Made by a program: the position numbers and the translations under genes. Shown here piece after piece: positions 16,792-26,087 of a stretch of 64,000 nucleotides of DNA (the stretch's first letter is position 1; every line of letters begins with the position of its first letter). The notes beneath the pieces are model-generated. The model searched no databases and was not told where the DNA came from. It saw nothing but the letters and a program-made list of their open reading frames with translations. Origin of the DNA: an uncultured Opitutales bacterium (lineage in GTDB: Bacteria > Verrucomicrobiota > Verrucomicrobiia > Opitutales > Intestinicryptomonadaceae); contig CALXQW010000041.1 of assembly GCA_944390805.1 (NCBI GenBank), forward strand, positions 1 to 64,000, given 5' to 3'.

Positions 16792-19287
16792 CTACTGTTT
16801 TTTTGCCGGAACTGGCGGAATGGGAGTGTCGAATATGATTCGGTCTCCGAGCAAATCTTTACCGTCAGAGGCAAACGCCCTAACGCGAAATTCGCACGGA
16901 GATTTTATCTCAAATGCGGATTCTGGCTTAAGCTCAGGAGAATCTTCCGAGGGAACAGATCCGTCGAGCGTATAACGCAATTCTTCAGCGCCCTGGGGAA
17001 GGGAAACTTTAACTTTCATTCCCCGTTCAAACGGGAAATACACCCCTTCGTAATCAGGCCTTTTAAAATTGATAGCCTCTATAACAGGAGAGCCTATCCG
17101 CGGAAATACATGTTTTTTCATCTTTCCGTAAACACCGCATTTTGAGACATCACCTCCCTTTATGCCAAGCCGAGCCGCAGGGCTTGATGCAGCAAAAGAA
17201 AAATTAAAATCCTCAGGCGAGACAAACTGCGGATCTCCAGACACCCCATTTTTATCAAAGCCGTATTTCTTTTCAAGATCGGCCCTAACAGACTCCGCCG
17301 CCGACTGATCTGAGGAATCTACCGCATATAGATTGTAATCCATAGACATATACCTTGCATCAAACGGCCAGCGCTTTGGAGAATACAGATAGAATTGAAA
17401 CGGCATTGGATTGCCTTTAGCTGACACAAAGAATATGTTTTTTTCAACTTTGAATGGCGCCGGATACCCTCCTCGTACGCTAAGCCCCACCCCGCCTTTC
17501 ATGATTTCCGTATTGTATCGCCCCAAGCGCGGCTCTACAAAAATATTGCCGATTACATCGTTGGAACCTTTTGATATGAGACCAAAGCCGACATTGCGGT
17601 ATGTAATATTGTCTTTGGCAAGTGAGAGTTGCTGATTGTCGTCAAAGCGTATGGCTGCGTTGCAAAACCAGCCGCGCAGGTCGTGTATGAAATTTCCAAC
17701 AACCTTGTCGTGAGCAGAAGCGCAGATATATATTCCGTTGGCGTCGCCCAGGGTTTCTCCAGTCCTGAATATCTCGCAGCCCTCTACCATATTATTTCCC
17801 TCTATAAAACGAACTATGTCTGGATAGGATATTCCTTTAGAATACTTTTCTCCGGCTCTGCTCCAAAACTCTCCGCGTCCGACAGACGGAGGCAAAACCT
17901 TTGTGTAAGCCCTTATGCAAACTCCGCTCCAGGGCATGTCGAAAATAGTGCAGCGGCTGATGCGCGTGCGTGATCCTCTCGACTGCAACAGCGCACCGCG
18001 CTCCATATATATTTTGCCGCATCGGGCAAATACGCAATTTTCTATTAGATTGCCTACCATTGTTGAAGAAGGCTTACGTCCAAGCTGGTAGCCGGACATA
18101 CGCACACCCGCGCCGCCTATATATTCAAAGAGACAATTCCTTACAGTATTATTCCGGGCGGTATCAAATATAGATATGCCATCTGCGCCAACAGCGGAAA
18201 AGACGCAGTCAACAAACTCTATGTTCCTTACGCAAGACAGCTCTACCGCCGCTGTGCGATTGTCGAGACTGCGCGAATCGGAGTGAGAAAAGGTTATGCC
18301 CTCAAAACGTATATTTTCCACAAGCACATCTTCCGCATCTCCCTCCAATGACTTGCCGTCTATCCGAACTATATATGGGAGCCGTGCCGCAAATACTCCT
18401 TCAGGCTTTCCAGAAGAGATGATATATACTTTTTTAGAGTCTGCATCAAATAACCATTCTCCCTCCGTATCAAGATCCGGCGCGTAATTTTCCAGCCATA
18501 TATTGGCAAAACGATACGCCGGGCTGTAGCTTTCGTAAATACCCTTGTTCTTTGTGTATACTATGCGCTCCAATTCATCTAAGCTTTTTACATAAAGCCT
18601 GTCAAGTTCCCAGGGACCACGCGGAATAACACATATTATGGCTCTTGCCAACGCAGAGAAATCAACATCAAAATAATCCGGAAGCTTTATTGCATCCAGC
18701 CTAAAGGCGTTTGCATCGCCCTTCTTAGGATTCTTTGCAGAGTCTATGGGCACGGCGTCTTTTATATAGAATCTGCCGCTTTTGCTATTTGGCAAAAAAC
18801 GTCCGTTCTTAAAAAGACAGTTTATAGAGAACAATTCTGCCCGTCCGCCCTCAATTCTGGGTCTGTAATCCAAAATCTCCGATACATCAGCTTCCCATAA
18901 CAAGGCCGAATTTGCCGTATTGAATCCGGAAGGTGGATTTGTAGATTTCTTCCAATCTTTTATCTCAACCGCACCCGATAAAGAAACTCCGCCGGGAGTC
19001 TGTGCCTTGTATATAGTTGGAAATCCATCTAAAGCCGTGTCTTTTGCAGAGAGCTTAAAAGGCTTGTCGAGATGATATACTCCGTCGGCAATCTCAACAG
19101 TGTAGACCTTTCTTGGTTCTTTGGCGCGAGCGTCGCAAACAGCCTGCCTGGCTCTCTCGAGAGTCTTAAATGGGCTATCTTTTTTACCGGTTGAAGAATC
19201 GTCTCCGGACATCGACACATAGAAATCTGCCGAGAATACCTCAGCGCATGCAAGAATGATTGCCGCAACAACAAGCCGTAAAAACAT
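16792..19287 (-). CDS. Secreted right-handed beta-helix carbohydrate-active protein
   Basis: 831 residues. Signal peptide about 1-20. The mature start ADFYVSMSGDDSSTGKKD, followed by PFKTLERARQAV, is the usual opening of pectate-lyase-like parallel beta-helix enzymes. The middle has repeated N-rich turns (VRNCLFEYIGGAGVRMSG, VVGNFIHDLRGW) and a LDTEGEWLFDADSKKVYI segment seen in GH141/GH120-like glycosidases. Residues about 768-820 (LRYTLDGSVPS onward) match a chitobiase/hexosaminidase C-terminal type domain. It likely cleaves a plant or mucin glycan in the periplasm or outside the cell. The exact family and substrate cannot be fixed by eye. Confidence 0.75.
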   Translation of the reverse strand: MFLRLVVAAIILACAEVFSADFYVSMSGDDSSTGKKDSPFKTLERARQAVCDARAKEPRKVYTVEIADGVYHLDKPFKLSAKDTALDGFPTIYKAQTPGGVSLSGAVEIKDWKKSTNPPSGFNTANSALLWEADVSEILDYRPRIEGGRAELFSINCLFKNGRFLPNSKSGRFYIKDAVPIDSAKNPKKGDANAFRLDAIKLPDYFDVDFSALARAIICVIPRGPWELDRLYVKSLDELERIVYTKNKGIYESYSPAYRFANIWLENYAPDLDTEGEWLFDADSKKVYIISSGKPEGVFAARLPYIVRIDGKSLEGDAEDVLVENIRFEGITFSHSDSRSLDNRTAAVELSCVRNIEFVDCVFSAVGADGISIFDTARNNTVRNCLFEYIGGAGVRMSGYQLGRKPSSTMVGNLIENCVFARCGKIYMERGALLQSRGSRTRISRCTIFDMPWSGVCIRAYTKVLPPSVGRGEFWSRAGEKYSKGISYPDIVRFIEGNNMVEGCEIFRTGETLGDANGIYICASAHDKVVGNFIHDLRGWFCNAAIRFDDNQQLSLAKDNITYRNVGFGLISKGSNDVIGNIFVEPRLGRYNTEIMKGGVGLSVRGGYPAPFKVEKNIFFVSAKGNPMPFQFYLYSPKRWPFDARYMSMDYNLYAVDSSDQSAAESVRADLEKKYGFDKNGVSGDPQFVSPEDFNFSFAASSPAARLGIKGGDVSKCGVYGKMKKHVFPRIGSPVIEAINFKRPDYEGVYFPFERGMKVKVSLPQGAEELRYTLDGSVPSEDSPELKPESAFEIKSPCEFRVRAFASDGKDLLGDRIIFDTPIPPVPAKKQ

Positions 19288-19360
19288 GAATACCCCTTTT
19301 TTATGCCGTGTTTTATGAAGATCTTAACAGCATCTATAGGGGGTATTCAAGAGCAAATTC

Positions 19361-20668
19361 TTACAGGAATCTGACGTAGAGATATAGCGAGCTTACAAGC
19401 AAAGATATAAATACAACCGCAATACCATATTTGAAGAACTCCATAAATGAAATTGCGTGCCCGTGTTTTGCGGCCTGTTCTGAAACGATTACATTCGCCG
19501 CGGCTCCTATGATAGTCATGTTTCCGCCAAGGCAAGCGCCCAAAGACAAAGCCCACCACAATACCTCGGCATATTGAGCGCCCATGCTCTTTGAAATTTC
19601 CGCTATCATAGGCGCCATGGTTGCGGTATACGGAATGTTGTCTATAACGCCAGAGATAGCTCCTGATGCCCAGAGAACTATCATAGCAGTCATTCCATGG
19701 GAACCGTCGGTAAACTTCAGGAGAGACTCAGCCATAATCTTTATTCCGCCGCTGGCTTCAAGCGCTCCAACTATCATAAACAAGCCTATAAAGAAGAATA
19801 TTGTATTCCATTCAACCTCTTTGAATATCTCTTGAGGATCTTCAAATAGCAATAGAGCGCTAGCCCCAAGCATTGCAATAGCCGAACTTTGCAGACCTAA
19901 GAAGTCGTGAAAAATAAGGCCTGTTACAACCAGCAACAGAACAGCAACCGCTCTAAACATTCGCGGATAATTCTTTATGATTTTCGAAGCGGAACTCCCG
20001 TCAAATGCATTTGGATTCTCTCTTGCTGCCTGAAATTTGCGTCTGAATACAAGCGCCATAAACAAGCATACACATATCAATATCATAGCGACAACCGGAG
20101 TGAGAACTTCAAGGAAATCCATAAAAGACAAGTTTGCCGCACTTCCGATAATAATATTGGGCGGATCTCCAATCAGAGTTGCCGTACCGCCAATATTCGA
20201 GGCAAACACCTCGCCTATAAGCATAGGTTCGGGCGGCAAAGACAACTTTTTTGCCACTGCGAAAGTTATTGGCATAACTATTATAACCGTAGTTACATTG
20301 TCCAAAAAGGCGCTCACAAACGCGGTAAAGAACATAAGGGAAAGCATCACAACAAGAGGTCTTCCACCCGTAAGCGACATCAGCTTTACCGCAAGAAAGT
20401 TGAATATTCCGCTCCTGGATACTATAGCAACTATTATCATCATTCCAACAAGCAGAAAGACAACGTTAAAGTCTATATAGTTTATATAGTAGAGCGCCTC
20501 AGACTTCCTGTCGGAGAGCAGTCCAATAAACACCGCTAAGAATCCGCCAGAAAGAGCAACGGCAACTTTATTGAATTTCTCAAATGCTATAAGTATGTAA
20601 GAAATTATGAGTATAATTGCAGAGAGCGCGATAGCGTGTGAACTTGTAAAATCAACAATAAGATCCAT
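19361..20668 (-). CDS. ArsB/NhaD family ion transporter
   Basis: 435 residues, about 11-12 membrane helices. The motifs FLDNVTTVIIVMPITFA (about 120) and ASNIGGTATLIGDPPNI (about 155) are the signature of the ArsB/NhaD branch of the ion-transporter superfamily, which includes sodium/proton antiporters and arsenite or anion pumps. A second half-repeat shows GVIDNIPYTATMAP and LGACLGGNMTIIGAAANVI. No arsenic genes are nearby, so sodium/proton exchange (NhaD-type) is more likely than arsenite export. The gene stands alone, 73 bp after the start of the beta-helix gene on the same strand. Confidence 0.8.
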   Translation of the reverse strand: MDLIVDFTSSHAIALSAIILIISYILIAFEKFNKVAVALSGGFLAVFIGLLSDRKSEALYYINYIDFNVVFLLVGMMIIVAIVSRSGIFNFLAVKLMSLTGGRPLVVMLSLMFFTAFVSAFLDNVTTVIIVMPITFAVAKKLSLPPEPMLIGEVFASNIGGTATLIGDPPNIIIGSAANLSFMDFLEVLTPVVAMILICVCLFMALVFRRKFQAARENPNAFDGSSASKIIKNYPRMFRAVAVLLLVVTGLIFHDFLGLQSSAIAMLGASALLLFEDPQEIFKEVEWNTIFFFIGLFMIVGALEASGGIKIMAESLLKFTDGSHGMTAMIVLWASGAISGVIDNIPYTATMAPMIAEISKSMGAQYAEVLWWALSLGACLGGNMTIIGAAANVIVSEQAAKHGHAISFMEFFKYGIAVVFISLLVSSLYLYVRFL

Positions 20669-20746
20669 ATAAGAAAATTCCTAATAACCTAAAAATTATA
20701 TGCATTAATAAATATTTTTTGCCCAAGTATAACTTTATAAACAGCT

Positions 20747-20769
20747 GCGCCGCGCATAATGCGCGGCGC
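20747..20769. repeat. Perfect 23-base GC-rich palindrome
   Basis: GCGCCGCGCAT and its exact reverse complement flank a single central A, giving an 11-bp self-complementary arm. It lies in the 264-bp spacer between the ArsB/NhaD gene start and the glnB stop. As RNA from the minus strand it would be a strong hairpin followed by a weak TTTATAAAG, so it may be the glnB terminator; a protein-binding site is possible. Confidence 0.6.
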
Positions 20770-20932
20770 TGGGGGCATAGGTGTTTGGGCGGCAGATATG
20801 TCGCCAAAATATATAACAGAATCTGAAACACCCGACTTCATCAAACAAAGAAGCCTGCAAAAAAAGAATAAAATAAATCGAGCCCAACAATGCCACAATC
20901 AAGTTGCAGCAATATATATAAGCTCTTTTTAC

Positions 20933-21313
<381 letters not shown>

Positions 21314-21329
21314 TTATTTTAGGCATAAA

Positions 21330-22211
21330 ATGGCGCATTTAGAGGAAGAAATTTTTAGTCTGGCCCGTGAAGCCGGGGTGGATGCCGTTGGAATATGTTC
21401 GGCTACCCCCTTTGGCTCCATAGAAAAAATGCGTTTCAAGACGTGGTTAGAAGGCGGGAACAACGCTGGCATGTCTTGGTTTGAGCGAGAATCCGACAAA
21501 CGTTTTATACCAGCTGCATTGCTCGAAGGGGCAAAGAGCGCAATAGTATTTAGAATAAATTTCTTTAGGAAGGGGGGAGACCCCCGCATAGCCCTATATG
21601 CGCAGTCGGAAGATTATCATGAAGTATTGAAGCGAAAGATAACCAAAGCTATATCTCCCCTTGAAGAAGCTGGCGGAAAGCAGAGAATTTGTGTCGATAC
21701 CTCTCCCATAGCAGAGAAGCTTCTTGCGTTTAGAGCTGGACTTGGATGGATAGGCCGCAACACGCTCATTATCACCAAGCAAAACGGTCCATGGAGTTTT
21801 CTCGGGGTTGTACTAACCACACTGGAATTGGAACATTGTGGATACGGACTTGAAAATGGATCATGCGGAAAGTGCAGAAAGTGCATAGATTCTTGTCCTA
21901 CAGGAGCTCTTGGGGATAGTGGGCTTGATGCAAGAAAGTGCATAAGTTATCTTTCCATAGAAAAACGCAGAGACCGCCTCAGCCCCGATGAGCTCTCACA
22001 GATAGGAAACAGACTATTTGGTTGCGATGAATGCCTAAGAGCTTGCCCGTTTGGGAAGACTGCGCCCAATACCAAGGCAGAAGAATTTCTTACAACAATC
22101 ATCCTTCCCAAAGACGCAACTTTTGAAAGCCTCAAAAATATATCAGATGGCACCCCAATCTCAAGGGCATTTAGATTCACAAAGCGCCGTAAAGGAAATC
22201 CAAAGGCTTAA
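21330..22211 (+). CDS. queG: Epoxyqueuosine reductase QueG
   Basis: 293 residues from the ATG at 21330; longer readings would overlap glnB. The family motif VDTSPIAEKLLAFRAGLGWIG lies at about 122-142, with the catalytic aspartate. Two ferredoxin-like [4Fe-4S] motifs follow: Cys179-Cys182-Cys185-Cys189 (CGKCRKCIDSCP) and Cys232-Cys235-Cys239 (CDECLRACP), with Cys204 between. The enzyme performs the last step of queuosine synthesis in tRNA, reducing epoxyqueuosine with cobalamin. It is somewhat short and lacks the C-terminal HEAT repeats of longer QueG forms. No other que gene is nearby. Confidence 0.9.
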   Translation: MAHLEEEIFSLAREAGVDAVGICSATPFGSIEKMRFKTWLEGGNNAGMSWFERESDKRFIPAALLEGAKSAIVFRINFFRKGGDPRIALYAQSEDYHEVLKRKITKAISPLEEAGGKQRICVDTSPIAEKLLAFRAGLGWIGRNTLIITKQNGPWSFLGVVLTTLELEHCGYGLENGSCGKCRKCIDSCPTGALGDSGLDARKCISYLSIEKRRDRLSPDELSQIGNRLFGCDECLRACPFGKTAPNTKAEEFLTTIILPKDATFESLKNISDGTPISRAFRFTKRRKGNPKA

Positions 22212-22391
22212 GTATTTTCAAAATATATGAATTGTCAAAATATGTTTAAGAGACAAAATTATTAAGCTAATTAGTATTGGTTCTATACGCTTAAGAACAT
22301 CTAATATGCTACAATTTTGCAGACGTCAAAAACAATAACATATTAGTTTAAAACAAGTAATAGTAATTAGAAAAATATAAGCACGCTTATC

Positions 22392-23132
22392 CTATTTCTT
22401 CTTTAGAAAATCTATATGATTATCTATACTCTTATTGCCACCAGAAGACACCTCAGAGATTTTTGTTGAAGTATTGGTACTATCACCAACTTCCAGATTA
22501 GATGCAGCATTAACATATTCTATTATTCTGCAAATAAAAATCCCCAATGGATCTTTAGTTTGAGTATCACCCCGAGAGGGAATATCTACCCTTTCAAATA
22601 CATGCCCATCGACACAGATTGACTTCTTCACAACATTGCTAATGAGTATTACACTTGGAGAATCGTTTATGTCTTCAAAACTATTTTCTTTCGATTTCCG
22701 TTTAGATAAAATCTCATTCAACTGTTCAACTAATGACAAAAACATTTCTTTTGTACAACTTACAGTAGTTGAAGAGTTATCATAATTATTATTACTATTC
22801 AATATTCTAAATGTTCTTTCATTATCAGATTCTGAATCCATTATTATGTTAATCGGCTCACAAAAAGTGCGAAAAAGAATTATTCGGTTAAACTTTATAA
22901 TACTTATTTTTGCATTATCTTTAGCGCCCAAACTCAGCACTATAGCATATGGTATATGCAAAGGAGTGTTTATTAAAAGACAACAATAAGAATCAGAATC
23001 TTTAATAGGAAATTTCTCTTTGAAGTAATCCAGTAAAAATTTGTTAGAATATGGAGATGTCTCCGCATAGGGCTGGGCATACACATTTAAACTGAATAAA
23101 AAGATAATATAAAACACAAAGAGTTTTGTCAT
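22392..23132 (-). CDS. Secreted protein of unknown function (AT-rich island)
   Basis: 246 residues. A clear signal peptide, MTKLFVFYIIFLFSLNVYA-Q, is followed by a hydrophilic mature protein with a paired cysteine (YCC near 49). The last third is rich in Ser, Asn and Asp. I recognise no domain. It is the first of a run of minus-strand genes with much lower G+C than queG upstream, so it is probably acquired DNA. Likely periplasmic or surface-exposed. Confidence 0.65.
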   Translation of the reverse strand: MTKLFVFYIIFLFSLNVYAQPYAETSPYSNKFLLDYFKEKFPIKDSDSYCCLLINTPLHIPYAIVLSLGAKDNAKISIIKFNRIILFRTFCEPINIIMDSESDNERTFRILNSNNNYDNSSTTVSCTKEMFLSLVEQLNEILSKRKSKENSFEDINDSPSVILISNVVKKSICVDGHVFERVDIPSRGDTQTKDPLGIFICRIIEYVNAASNLEVGDSTNTSTKISEVSSGGNKSIDNHIDFLKKK

Positions 23133-23400
23133 AAGGATTGATTTTATTTACCACGTTAAAAAATTATATCTATATATCTGACTAACTTTTAATCTATTCG
23201 TCGCTGGATACCAGCTGCATAGACAAAAAACCTGTACAACAAAAGCCGCGATGTTCTCCTTTCAAGAGAACACTCGGGTTCTCCATATTTACAATCGTAC
23301 ATTGTTCTTATCTTTGATGTTAAAAGTATTAACTTTCTTTAATCTCTTTAGTTCCTTAAGCCAATATAAAGCATCCTTTTCTATATTTTATAATATACTA

Positions 23401-23844
23401 TCAATTACGAAAATCAAATCCATAACCATATCCAGTATCTATATTGAAAGCTATATATAGATAGTTAGAATCTCCATTAATTAACTCATATTTCCTGCCT
23501 GGAGACTTCCAAAGATCCTCTCTATATTTCTCCATATATTCACAGTTAAAGAAAAAACCTTCGCCTGGAGAATCTGTCTCGCCTTGCTCATATACGATCG
23601 CTCCATTTGGAACAAATACTTTTGATGGGTCTTTATATTTTGATGCATCAAATTTGAATGCAAAACCTAAAGTATAAAAATCAAAAGAATGAGGTCTCTT
23701 TATAAACTCAAACCCTTCAGGCGGTTGCAATTGATATGCAGACGAAATATAGTTATCATCTCCTGGCCAAATATATTTATCAACCATGTATATAGAAAAA
23801 TACATAACAAAACCTCATACGTATACGTGCAAAATAATATTCAT
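23401..23844 (-). pseudogene. Small membrane-anchored paralogue interrupted by an in-frame TGA
   Basis: The best start is the ATG at 23844, with AGGAG nine bases upstream. It reads MNIILHVYV, meets TGA at 23815-23817, then continues in the same frame as GFVMYFSIYMVDKYIW. Together these would form an N-terminal membrane anchor like its paralogues'. Downstream of the TGA an ATG at 23805 with GAGG seven bases before it could restart translation, giving 134 residues (PPEGFEF, SPGRKYELI, YLYIAFNIDTGYGYG). It is homologous to the genes at 25071 and 25614. It is either a nonsense-inactivated copy or one translated from the internal start without its anchor. Confidence 0.6.
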
Positions 23845-24117
23845 TATTAAAATCTCCTATCTATCCTTAATGGCGCATTTTAATATCTTTTCAAAACTAC
23901 AATGTATCTTTATATACATATATCCTATGTATGCAAACATTAATGTAAAAAATACTATATAACGATATTTATAATAAGATCAAAAATTAGCTTTATTCCA
24001 ACCAAATATAAAATGCTCAAAATCTAAGAGTATACAATATGAATCAGCTAAGAAATATCTCTATACGCAGAAAGCATATAGACAATTAACTTCTTCTTAT
24101 TATACCATGTAAATATT

Positions 24118-24960
24118 TTACATACATATTAACTCAAGTGCATATCCAGATTTATTCTTTTCATCCAGATAAACTATTGCCGTATTTGGAACATTCATGG
24201 ATCTTATAAATACATTAAGATCTTTAGAATCTTTAATTTGAATGCCGCATAACTGTGCAATATCTTGTAATAGACTTAAGAATTGATCTTTGTTATCTGT
24301 TAAATTATATAAATTTTGCAATTCTTTCTTCTTGATAGACTTATAATCAAAAGAAACGAGCAATGCCCTACTTATTGAGTTATTCTGTACAGATTTTAAT
24401 TTAGAAGGGAATATATACCTTACATATTTAGGCACCACAGACATTAAATTATCTTCAGGAAAGAAAACATTATTAAATTTCTCATTAGAAAATAAACTAT
24501 AATAATTGTCCGATAGGACGCTAAATAACTCAGAATCTTTTACGACTAATGACTTTCTTGCCCTGCTGTTCTTTTCTATTACAAATTCTCCGGACTTTTT
24601 AAAATCTGCAAATTGGCAATAGAGCATATTTTTATCAACATGGGTCAGCGCAATGGAAATGATAACAGAACGCTTTAGTTCTGAGTTGTAATAATAGAAA
24701 TCCATTACCGGCCCCAAAAATGAAAACGGACTCCCCTCATCATCAGAACCAGATTTAGATATTATATCAACTAACCGAGAGCCTATTTTAGAATCTATTT
24801 TTACTTCCGAAACAATCTTAAATTTATTTTCTGAGTTTGTTTTAGACGTCGCAGCAAAAGGATCATTCTGCGATAGAAGCGCCTCTACAACATACAAACA
24901 GTTTGAATGCAAGACGTTCAAAAATAATGTCATTAGTATAGTTAGAAATATTATTCGCAT
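24118..24960 (-). CDS. Secreted protein of unknown function (AT-rich island)
   Basis: 280 residues from the ATG at 24960, which has AAAGG seven bases upstream; an in-frame codon 21 bases earlier is less suitable. The N-terminus MRIIFLTILMTLFLNVLHS is a signal peptide or anchor. The mature part is Ser/Asn/Lys-rich and unlike anything I know. Its last residues (NTAIVYLDEKNKSGYALELI) faintly resemble the closing strand motif (Y..FN..TG.GY) of the small paralogues beside it. The preceding 273 bp, like the rest of this stretch, is very AT-rich without other genes. Confidence 0.65.
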   Translation of the reverse strand: MRIIFLTILMTLFLNVLHSNCLYVVEALLSQNDPFAATSKTNSENKFKIVSEVKIDSKIGSRLVDIISKSGSDDEGSPFSFLGPVMDFYYYNSELKRSVIISIALTHVDKNMLYCQFADFKKSGEFVIEKNSRARKSLVVKDSELFSVLSDNYYSLFSNEKFNNVFFPEDNLMSVVPKYVRYIFPSKLKSVQNNSISRALLVSFDYKSIKKKELQNLYNLTDNKDQFLSLLQDIAQLCGIQIKDSKDLNVFIRSMNVPNTAIVYLDEKNKSGYALELICM

Positions 24961-25070
24961 GGGATAACCTTTCCATAACAAATATGATGGCGTAGCTTTT
25001 AAGTTAGGTCAATTGCTATGAACAGTATAAGAATATGCGTTTTTGACCCGCTATCAATATTAAAGTAAAA

Positions 25071-25604
25071 TCAAGTATCATATCTAATAAGATATGCATA
25101 GCCTTTACCAGTTTCAGGATTAAAAAGTATATATCTGAGATATTCATCCGCTTTAAAGCAATGCATTTCGTATATAGGTCCCTTGCCCTTACACACAAGA
25201 ACCTCATAAGGGAGATCTCCAAATGATATTTTTGTTAATATGTCGCGACTTCGTATTAGGCACGGAGAATCTTCTTCTAAAGGAGAGAGCGACATTTCTT
25301 TTAGATTAATACTATCGGGAATATTCAATTCTCTAATCTTATATTTATATTTCCCCGTTGTTTTAAATATAGCTTTAGCATCTTCTGAATCATTTGATGC
25401 ATTAAAACTAAACTGAAAATACTTTGAGCGGAACCCATCTTTATTATAATATGATATATTAAACCCTTCTGGGAGCGACAGGCCAAATAGCGCGGAAAAA
25501 TATTTATCAGAGCTATGATCTATGAAATATTCATATAAATCTGAATAATAGCATACCGCCATTACTAAGAGTAGAATATATACAAACTTTTTATATTTTT
25601 TCAT
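25071..25604 (-). CDS. Small membrane-anchored protein, island paralogue A
   Basis: 177 residues: one N-terminal membrane segment (KKFVYILLLVMAVCYYSDLY) and an extracytoplasmic domain. Shared family marks are LPEGFNISYY near 44, FQFSFNAS, YKYKIREL, and a terminal YILFNPETGKGYAYLI. It starts 9 bp after the stop of paralogue B (25614) and is probably co-transcribed with it. No known domain. Its conserved aromatic beta-strand pattern suggests a compact secreted fold held at the membrane. Confidence 0.6.
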   Translation of the reverse strand: MKKYKKFVYILLLVMAVCYYSDLYEYFIDHSSDKYFSALFGLSLPEGFNISYYNKDGFRSKYFQFSFNASNDSEDAKAIFKTTGKYKYKIRELNIPDSINLKEMSLSPLEEDSPCLIRSRDILTKISFGDLPYEVLVCKGKGPIYEMHCFKADEYLRYILFNPETGKGYAYLIRYDT

Positions 25605-25613
25605 CTAAATATC

Positions 25614-26057
25614 TTAAAGTGGGACGAAGAATATATAACCGGTACCGATATCTGTGTTAAAAAAAATATATATGAGTCTAGAAGTCTTATCGGAGTTTTC
25701 CATAATAAACTTTTTTCCAGGGAGCCATAACAACCCTTCTATTCTGGAGTTATATGAAGTATATAAAAAAGAATGTTCCGATCTATTATGCAACGGAGTA
25801 ATCTTGTAATCAAATTCAGGATTGTTTGGATCTGCAATAGTGAAAATTGAATCAACGTCATTTGTTGGATTAAATTTAAATTCTATATAATATTTATCCC
25901 AAAATATCCACGGAGAATATGTAATTTCAAACCCATCAGGAAACTTTTCTATATTTAAAAGATTTTTTATTCCATATTTCGTAAACGGGTAGCGTATAAA
26001 TATTATCAAAAAAACAATAATTATAAGCAAAAATATTTTACTTTTCTTTCTTAACAC
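25614..26057 (-). CDS. Small membrane-anchored protein, island paralogue B
   Basis: 147 residues from the GTG at 26057, chosen because GGAGGGG lies five bases upstream and the product then starts with a standard anchor (LRKKSKIFLLIIIVFLIIF). An ATG at 26087 is possible. The domain carries FPDGFEITYSP, IEFKFNPTNDVDSIF, LWLPGKKFIM and YIFFNTDIGTGYIFF. LW.(L/S)PG(K/R)K(F/Y) and Y(I/L).FN.D.G.GY align it with the copy at 23401, and PDGF...F.FN with the copy at 25071. Function unknown. First gene of the pair with 25071. Confidence 0.6.
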   Translation of the reverse strand: MLRKKSKIFLLIIIVFLIIFIRYPFTKYGIKNLLNIEKFPDGFEITYSPWIFWDKYYIEFKFNPTNDVDSIFTIADPNNPEFDYKITPLHNRSEHSFLYTSYNSRIEGLLWLPGKKFIMENSDKTSRLIYIFFNTDIGTGYIFFVPL

Positions 26058-26087
26058 AAGCCCCTCCATATAACCAAAGATTACCAT

